10,001 nucleotides of DNA, taken from Phytohabitans sp036906915 (lineage in GTDB: Bacteria > Actinomycetota > Actinomycetes > Mycobacteriales > Micromonosporaceae). The notes below the pieces were generated by a model, which was not told the origin of the DNA, made no database searches, and worked only from the letters and a program-made list of their open reading frames with translations. Positions 5,469 through 10,001 of this stretch are shown piece after piece. The stretch covers positions 1-10,001 of the forward strand of contig NZ_JBAKHX010000147.1 of the NCBI RefSeq assembly GCF_036906915.1, read 5' to 3'. The position numbers and the translations under genes were made by a program. Numbering within the stretch: position 1 is the stretch's first letter; every line of letters begins with the position of its first letter.

Positions 5469-7925
5469 CTACATCCCAGGTGCCCGTCGCACGGCGTCAG
5501 TTTGGGCTTCGGGGTGGCCGGTACGTCCGACCGGCGGCACGCGTCCGCTCGGCGTTCCTGGGGCGGTGTCGAGAAGTGCCAACTGCGCCGGGTTGTGCGT
5601 TGCCGGTGGGCCGGACGACGACATGCGACTTGTGTGATCCGTGGTGTTCCCGGTCTTGTCGGTCTGCGGTGCTGCTGGCCGACCCGGCGCCTCGGGCGAG
5701 TCGATGTCGGCTGGTGCCGGGTGGTCCTTGATTGCGTGGTAGACGGCGTGTCGGGCATAGGCGTTGAGCGCCCCGGCGAAGTCGTCGTTGCGGAAGTAGA
5801 GCAGCAGGGCCGGGTTGTTCACGTCGGCGTCGCATGCGTCAACGAGGCGGTCCTCCAGCGCCGGCTCGAAGACGCGCCCGAAGTCCTGCTCGTCTTGGGC
5901 GAGGGCTGCGCGACGGACGCGACGGTCGTTGACGAGGTCGGCGACGCATCGTGCGAGCCATTCGCGTTGATCGGCAGGGGCGTCAAGGGTAACTGGTTGC
6001 CCGCACAGCCAAGACTGTACGGCTGACCTGATGTCGCCTGTGGGGTCAGGCGTTTCGTGTTCGGCGGCGACAGTGCTGCCGCTGATCGGCAGTTCGTCTC
6101 GCTCGACGGATGTGTCTGACAACGGCGCTGCTGCCGTGTCGCGGGACGTTGGCTCGGTCGCCTCATCGACGGTCCGGGCGGCCTCCGAGCCTTCCGAAAC
6201 GCGCGGCGCAGCCACAGTGGACCATTCCAACGGCGGGCTGGCCGTCGCTGCGGCTGCCGTCAGGCTGGCCCGGTCAGTGTTCTCGGCGAAGTCTTCGATC
6301 CAGCTCAGAGAGCCCAGTTCCAAACGGTGTCGCGCGCGGGTGACGGCCACGTACGCCAGGCGAAGTTGCTCGGCGTCGGGGAGCTGGACCTCTCCGGTCT
6401 CCTGGTTTTCCTGGGGTTGGGGGAAGTCGTCAGCGATCTGGACGTGTGCCCACTCGCGGCCTTTGGCCTTGTGCACGGTGGAGACGACGATGTCGTAGTC
6501 GGGGTCGCCGTCCGCGTCCGTCTGGTTCTCGTTGACCAACTCCTTGACCATCTGAAGGAGGCCGTCGGCGCCGCGGCGGTCCACGAGTCGGACGAACGCA
6601 CGCAACGACTGTGCGTCCTCGCCCTCTTCGACGTAGGCGCGGACCTCGTCCCAATCGGTGAACCGGCTCAGGTCCGGATGTTTGGTGCCGCGCCCGGCCT
6701 GTAGGTCCTTGGCCGCTTTGGCGATGTCTTCGATCGCACGGCCGCCGCCCATGAGTGCCACGCGTTTGCCGCGGTCGAAGGCGTCGAACACGCAGGCGAC
6801 CGCTCCGGCGTTCGTGCGGGCCAGCATCGCGTCGGGGTTGTCGACGAGGCCGATGCTGCTTTCCAGCGCCGGGTTACCGGCCAGCAGCCACGGTGAGCCA
6901 AGCAGGTGCAGGAACCGGTTGCCGACATCGGCGACTGCCGGCCCGAACCGCCAGCTCTGGGTCAGCGGCAGAGTGGCCTGTGCGGGCCAGTTCTTCAGGG
7001 CGTCGATGGCGCCGCGGAATCCGTAGATGGACTGGTTGGAGTCGCCGACCACGACGGTCTGCATCGGCTGGTCCTGGATCACCTTACGCAGCACCGGATT
7101 GATGTCCTGTGCCTCGTCGAAGAAGACCACGTCGCAGGGCAGGCGTGGGTGTCCGAGTGCCCAGAGTTTGATGTAGTCGTCGTGGTCGAACAGCAGCTTG
7201 CCGTCGGGGTCGGCGATGTCCTTCCAGGCCGCCCGTGCGTAGTTCAGCACCGCATCGCCGAGTCCGGCAATCTCGGTGGGTACCGAAGCTGGTAGATGCT
7301 GGCGGCCGATGGTGTCGGCGGCGCTTTCCCGGTAGTTGCGCACGGTGGCCATCACCATCCGGGCGATGTTCTCGGGTAGGAGCACTTGGGCGCCGCCGAC
7401 GGCGATGTTCAGGTGTTCGGTCCACTGTTCGGGCCATCGGGCGCCTTGACCGATCCGGTCAAGTTTGCCTCGTAGGGGTGTGCTGGCCAGGGCCTCGCGG
7501 GCGAACGCATGGCTGGTGTCGGCCCGTACGTTGCGGCCGAACTTACGCTGTGCCTCGTCGGCGATGCTTCTGTTGAAGGCGATGTACGCCACGCGCGCCT
7601 GCGGACGTGCGGCGGTGAGCATCTGCAAGGTGGACGTTTTGCCGGTACCGGCGAGGGCTTGTACCGCGATGGTGTGGCCGGCCTGGTAGGCGTCGATGAT
7701 GCGCTGCTGCTGCCCGGTCGGTGGCAACGCGGTGGTGGGCTTGGCTGCGCGTGCGGCGTCGGCGCGGTCCTGGGCGGCCAGCCACCGCCGGATGTCGCCG
7801 ATGGCGGCGGCTCGGTCGGCGGGTCGGCCGGTGTAACGCCGGATGACCAGTTGGCGGACGCGGTCCACCGCTTGTGGTGGCAGCGGGTGTGCGATCTGTG
7901 GCAGTTGCGGCTGCGCTACGAGCAC
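5469..7925 (-). CDS. UvrD/Rep superfamily 1 helicase, FBH1-like, with C-terminal extension
   Basis: The product is 818 residues from the GTG at 7923-7925. It is a 3'-5' type SF1A DNA helicase by motif content: PTGQQQRII (about 69-77), Walker A AGTGKTS (92-98), motif Ia YIAFN (114-118), TSHAF (137-141), Walker B DEAQD (270-274), motif III GDSNQSIYGFRGA (294-306), SWRFG (324-328), VSTVHKAKGREW (481-492) and VAVTRAR (526-532). YIAFNRSIADEAQ with TSHAF is the FBH1-like pattern rather than classic UvrD. All catalytic residues are present, so it should be active in DNA repair or recombination, possibly on stalled forks or in an accessory system. Residues about 555-630 are low-complexity Ser/Thr/Ala/Glu and likely disordered. 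Residues about 632-735 form a helical domain, and the last 80 are again disordered. It lies 88 bases downstream of the glycosyltransferase stop. An in-frame ATG at 8063 would add 46 Arg-rich residues and overlap that gene. Confidence 0.93.
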   Translation of the reverse strand: MLVAQPQLPQIAHPLPPQAVDRVRQLVIRRYTGRPADRAAAIGDIRRWLAAQDRADAARAAKPTTALPPTGQQQRIIDAYQAGHTIAVQALAGTGKTSTLQMLTAARPQARVAYIAFNRSIADEAQRKFGRNVRADTSHAFAREALASTPLRGKLDRIGQGARWPEQWTEHLNIAVGGAQVLLPENIARMVMATVRNYRESAADTIGRQHLPASVPTEIAGLGDAVLNYARAAWKDIADPDGKLLFDHDDYIKLWALGHPRLPCDVVFFDEAQDINPVLRKVIQDQPMQTVVVGDSNQSIYGFRGAIDALKNWPAQATLPLTQSWRFGPAVADVGNRFLHLLGSPWLLAGNPALESSIGLVDNPDAMLARTNAGAVACVFDAFDRGKRVALMGGGRAIEDIAKAAKDLQAGRGTKHPDLSRFTDWDEVRAYVEEGEDAQSLRAFVRLVDRRGADGLLQMVKELVNENQTDADGDPDYDIVVSTVHKAKGREWAHVQIADDFPQPQENQETGEVQLPDAEQLRLAYVAVTRARHRLELGSLSWIEDFAENTDRASLTAAAATASPPLEWSTVAAPRVSEGSEAARTVDEATEPTSRDTAAAPLSDTSVERDELPISGSTVAAEHETPDPTGDIRSAVQSWLCGQPVTLDAPADQREWLARCVADLVNDRRVRRAALAQDEQDFGRVFEPALEDRLVDACDADVNNPALLLYFRNDDFAGALNAYARHAVYHAIKDHPAPADIDSPEAPGRPAAPQTDKTGNTTDHTSRMSSSGPPATHNPAQLALLDTAPGTPSGRVPPVGRTGHPEAQTDAVRRAPGM

Positions 7926-7933
7926 GATGACGT

Positions 7934-7938
7934 CTCCT
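7934..7938 (-). promoter_or_regulatory. Ribosome binding site that sets the helicase start
   Basis: The minus strand reads AGGAG eight bases before the GTG at 7923-7925. Neither the upstream GTG at 7944-7946 nor the ATG at 8061-8063 has a comparable site, and the extra N-terminal sequence they would add is Arg-rich and not protein-like. Confidence 0.55.
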
Positions 7939-8013
7939 GCGATCACTTGTTCCGGTCGGCGAATGCGCTGTTGGAGTGGTGGACGCCGCGCTTGGACGCG
8001 GTGGCGGCGGCGT

Positions 8014-9297
8014 TCACGACCAGTTCCTGATCGGCGCCTGCCCGACCGCGGCACACGCCTCATCGAGCAGGCTCTGAACGACGTCGGCGGGGCGTCCGGG
8101 ACGCACGCCGTTGACGAGTGAGCGGGCGCCGCGGGCCAGGCCGTCGCGCCATGCCTGAGCCCGTGCTGCTTGCGGTGGTGGTGCAGCGCTGACGGCCAGG
8201 GTGTAAACCTGCCCGGCTTCGACGAAGTCGCGCCAGATCCGCAGCGCCCAGGTCGCCGCGCCGCGCAGGCTGCGACCGGCGAAGAACGCGAAGAAGCTGC
8301 CGATCATCTCCGGGTGGAAGGCTTCGTCGCTGACCCGGCAGCCGGTATCCGATCGTGGTCGGGCGGCCAAATCGACCAGATCGCGCAGCGGCCGGTCGAG
8401 CGCAGGTAGCGGCGCGTCGAGCTCCATCGGGTCGAGGCGGTAGCGGCCGATTGCGCCGAACTTCAGGTGCACGGCGGACAGGCGCGGGTCCGGGCAGTGA
8501 TAGAGGTGTGCGCCGGTGTCGGTGAGGTCGGCGGACAGGTGCAAGTGGTCGGCGTAGGAGCTGGTCCAGGCAGACATGTCGACGAACCCGCCGGCGCGCC
8601 GCAGCGCGTCAGCGTCGATCAATGCCGTGCCGCCGATCAGCTGCACCGGCAGGGGCGCGACGACGCCGGCGACGCCGGGCAGCCGGGGTGGGTCGCCGCC
8701 GTACTCGGCCGGCCAGGTGTGGAACCGCGTCGCGAACTCGGCCCGGTCAGCGTCAAGGCGGCCGATCCGCCCGACCGCGGCGGTCTCGTGCGGGCGGACG
8801 GACCGGTAGTAGAAGGGCAGCATCACCGCGCCCACGCATGGGTCGATCTGTTGCAGGGCATGCAGCACGTGCGCGGCACCCACTGCGTAGTGAGGTCCGA
8901 AGACGCAATCGTCGTCGCCGAACAGCAGCCACCGGCCGCGCGCGATCTGCGCCGCGGTGTTGCGGGCGGCGAAGGCGCCGCGATGCGCGGGCAGCCGGTA
9001 CGCGCGTACGGGAGCCCCGGGGGTTCCCTGGTACTGCTCCAGCACGGCTGAGGTGTGATCGGTGGAGCCGTCATCGACCACGACGATCTCGGCCAGCGCG
9101 TCGCCTGCCTGGCCGCGCAGGCTGTCCAGCGCCCACGTCAACGGGTTGTCCCGCAGCCTACCGGCGGCCGGGTCGAAGGGGCACCGATTGTAGGTCGCCA
9201 GCAGCGCGGACACACTTCTGGCCGGCGCGCCGGCTGATAATGCGCGCGTGAAGGCGTCGCCCGCCGGGAGTCCTTGGCGCGGTGTCGTGATGTCCAT
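8014..9297 (-). CDS. Family 2 (GT-A) glycosyltransferase
   Basis: The product is 427 residues from the ATG at 9295-9297; a GTG three codons earlier is equally possible. The GT-A fold starts late, at SVSALLATYNR (28-38), after about 27 linker-like residues. It then shows EIVVVDDGSTD (70-80) for nucleotide-sugar binding, AARNTAAQIARGRWLLFGDDD with the metal-binding DxD near 127-130, and IGGTALIDADALRRAGGF (221-238) followed by YADHLHLSADL (248-258) where many relatives have the ED acceptor/base motif. The C-terminal 100 residues are helical and contain no convincing membrane span. It is probably a cytoplasmic enzyme that transfers a sugar from a nucleotide donor to a glycan, lipid or natural product; the substrate cannot be read from the sequence. 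No strong Shine-Dalgarno precedes either start, which fits translational coupling to the overlapping upstream gene. Confidence 0.88.
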   Translation of the reverse strand: MDITTPRQGLPAGDAFTRALSAGAPARSVSALLATYNRCPFDPAAGRLRDNPLTWALDSLRGQAGDALAEIVVVDDGSTDHTSAVLEQYQGTPGAPVRAYRLPAHRGAFAARNTAAQIARGRWLLFGDDDCVFGPHYAVGAAHVLHALQQIDPCVGAVMLPFYYRSVRPHETAAVGRIGRLDADRAEFATRFHTWPAEYGGDPPRLPGVAGVVAPLPVQLIGGTALIDADALRRAGGFVDMSAWTSSYADHLHLSADLTDTGAHLYHCPDPRLSAVHLKFGAIGRYRLDPMELDAPLPALDRPLRDLVDLAARPRSDTGCRVSDEAFHPEMIGSFFAFFAGRSLRGAATWALRIWRDFVEAGQVYTLAVSAAPPPQAARAQAWRDGLARGARSLVNGVRPGRPADVVQSLLDEACAAVGQAPIRNWS

Positions 9298-10001
9298 TGT
9301 GGTCACCGCTCGGTCTTGGCGTGCGCTCGCCGGTCGCCGGACAACCGTGCACGAGCCATGTCGAACAGGCACCACCAGGGCCTCCGCTGGCGACCAGGGC
9401 CGCGGTGAGTGTGCCGGCCAGCTCCCGAGCCCCGGATCGCGCCGGTACACCGTTGCTACGCCGGTGCGCGGCGATCACAGCTGTGGGTAGGGCGACGTAG
9501 CCGGCCAACGCCGTCGCGGAGATCGCCGCTGCTATCGCCCTGCGGCGGGCGACCAGCGGCAGCATCACGGCGGCGGCGACAGCTGGTGACTGGCCGAGCC
9601 ATAGCGCGCCGCGGGCAAGTCCTTGCAGCGTCAGCCAGGTCCGGCCGCTGCTGCTGCCGAGTCCGGCCCGGGCAGCCAGGGTTGCCGCGTCCGGGTACTG
9701 GGGGTAAGACCAGAACCATTGCCGGGCTTGGCGTATCACCGCTCCGGGGGTGTCCGGTGCGTCGGCCTGCTCGGTTAGCGGTAGCGGATCGATGGGGATT
9801 CCGGCGGCGGACAGCAGATACCCGAACGCGAGGTCCTCATTCATCGTGGCGGTCGGTAGGCCACCGAGCCGCTGCCAGGTGTCGCCACGCACGAACAGGC
9901 CATGGCCGACGCAGTGGGCCAGCCGCGGCCATCGCGTGCTAGGAGGCTCCTGAATAACCCCGTTTCGGGGGTGCGGGTTTCGGGTGGTGGTGATGGGGAG
10001 G
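9158..10001 (-). CDS. Family 2 glycosyltransferase, membrane type, 5' end missing
   Basis: The frame is open from the right edge to TAG at 9158-9160, about 280 codons. The recognisable part begins near CVGHGLFVRGDTWQRLGGLP (9911 downward) and continues with TMNEDLAFGYLL, the acidic motif (Glu-Asp at 9833-9838). QARQW follows at 9716-9730, where processive family 2 enzymes have QxxRW; here Arg is replaced by Gln. Two hydrophobic segments follow (about 9550-9620 and 9464-9541), as expected of a membrane-anchored enzyme. The N-terminal nucleotide-binding half is outside the window or lost. The last roughly 47 codons overlap the next glycosyltransferase gene and read Arg/His/Gly-rich, unlike the rest. 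The GTG at 9892 is only an internal codon, not the start. The outer 20 codons also look foreign. Confidence 0.8.
   Translation of the reverse strand, partial: LPITTTRNPHPRNGVIQEPPSTRWPRLAHCVGHGLFVRGDTWQRLGGLPTATMNEDLAFGYLLSAAGIPIDPLPLTEQADAPDTPGAVIRQARQWFWSYPQYPDAATLAARAGLGSSSGRTWLTLQGLARGALWLGQSPAVAAAVMLPLVARRRAIAAAISATALAGYVALPTAVIAAHRRSNGVPARSGARELAGTLTAALVASGGPGGACSTWLVHGCPATGERTPRPSGDHNGHHDTAPRTPGGRRLHARIISRRAGQKCVRAAGDLQSVPLRPGRR
9941..10001. other. Atypical G-rich edge, possible mobile-element end inside the glycosyltransferase gene
   Basis: At 9941 the glycosyltransferase-like codons give way to AGGAGGCTCCTGAATAACC. This includes the palindrome AGGAG-G-CTCCT (9941-9951), followed by the hairpin CCCCG-TTT-CGGGG (9958-9970) and a G/T-rich run to the edge. 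Translated in the gene's frame it gives Pro/Thr/Asn-rich residues with poor third-position bias. CTAG sits exactly at the boundary (9939-9942). This would fit the terminal repeat of an insertion sequence, but no transposase is visible, so the call is tentative. Confidence 0.25.

Noticed and set aside
5271..6026. 251-codon plus-strand open frame
   Set aside because: Mostly antisense to the helicase C-terminus, rich in Arg, Gly, Cys and Val, with no recognisable motif.
8467..9051. 194-codon plus-strand open frame
   Set aside because: Antisense shadow of the GT-A glycosyltransferase, with Gly/Val/Gln-rich composition and no domain.
1..10001. tRNA, rRNA or riboswitch
   Set aside because: No cloverleaf with a GTTC-type T-loop, rRNA segment or known riboswitch core was seen when reading the gaps on both strands; a covariance-model search would be decisive.

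Overview
The window is high-GC DNA with strongly GC-biased third codon positions, GTG starts, GGAGG-type ribosome binding sites and protein families typical of large-genome actinobacteria. A Micromonospora- or Streptomyces-like host is the best guess; it is an inference and no ribosomal marker is present. Every convincing gene lies on the minus strand, so transcription runs from the right edge to the left.

From right to left: (1) 10001-9158 is the 3' part of a processive-type family 2 glycosyltransferase whose N-terminal half lies outside the window. Its outermost 60 bases look foreign and may mark an insertion junction. (2) 9297-8014 is a second, complete, soluble GT-A glycosyltransferase that overlaps the first by about 140 bases. 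(3) 7925-5469 is a superfamily 1 UvrD/FBH1-like DNA helicase with all core motifs, a long disordered linker and a small C-terminal helical domain. (4) A gap at 5468-5107 carries weak hairpins, a degenerate coding-like stretch and an inverted repeat in front of the next gene. (5) 5106-3709 is an unrecognised six-helix membrane protein in visibly lower-GC DNA, with a rare TTA leucine codon. (6) 3708-3381 is intergenic. (7) 3380-453 is a large protein with an N-terminal actinobacterial domain of the kind found on STAND/NACHT-type proteins, a helical linker and about twelve to fourteen WD40-like blades, but no P-loop NTPase. (8) 452-1 has no convincing gene, apart from an open plus-strand frame entering from the left edge.

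The two glycosyltransferases probably form one transcription unit, possibly with the helicase 88 bases downstream. The membrane protein and the WD40 protein each have their own leader and look like separately acquired accessory genes. The most notable items are the NTPase-less STAND-like WD40 protein, the unrecognised low-GC membrane protein beside it, the accessory domain on the helicase, and the broken or overlapping glycosyltransferase end. A defence-type role for the WD40, membrane and helicase genes is a hypothesis, not something the sequence proves.
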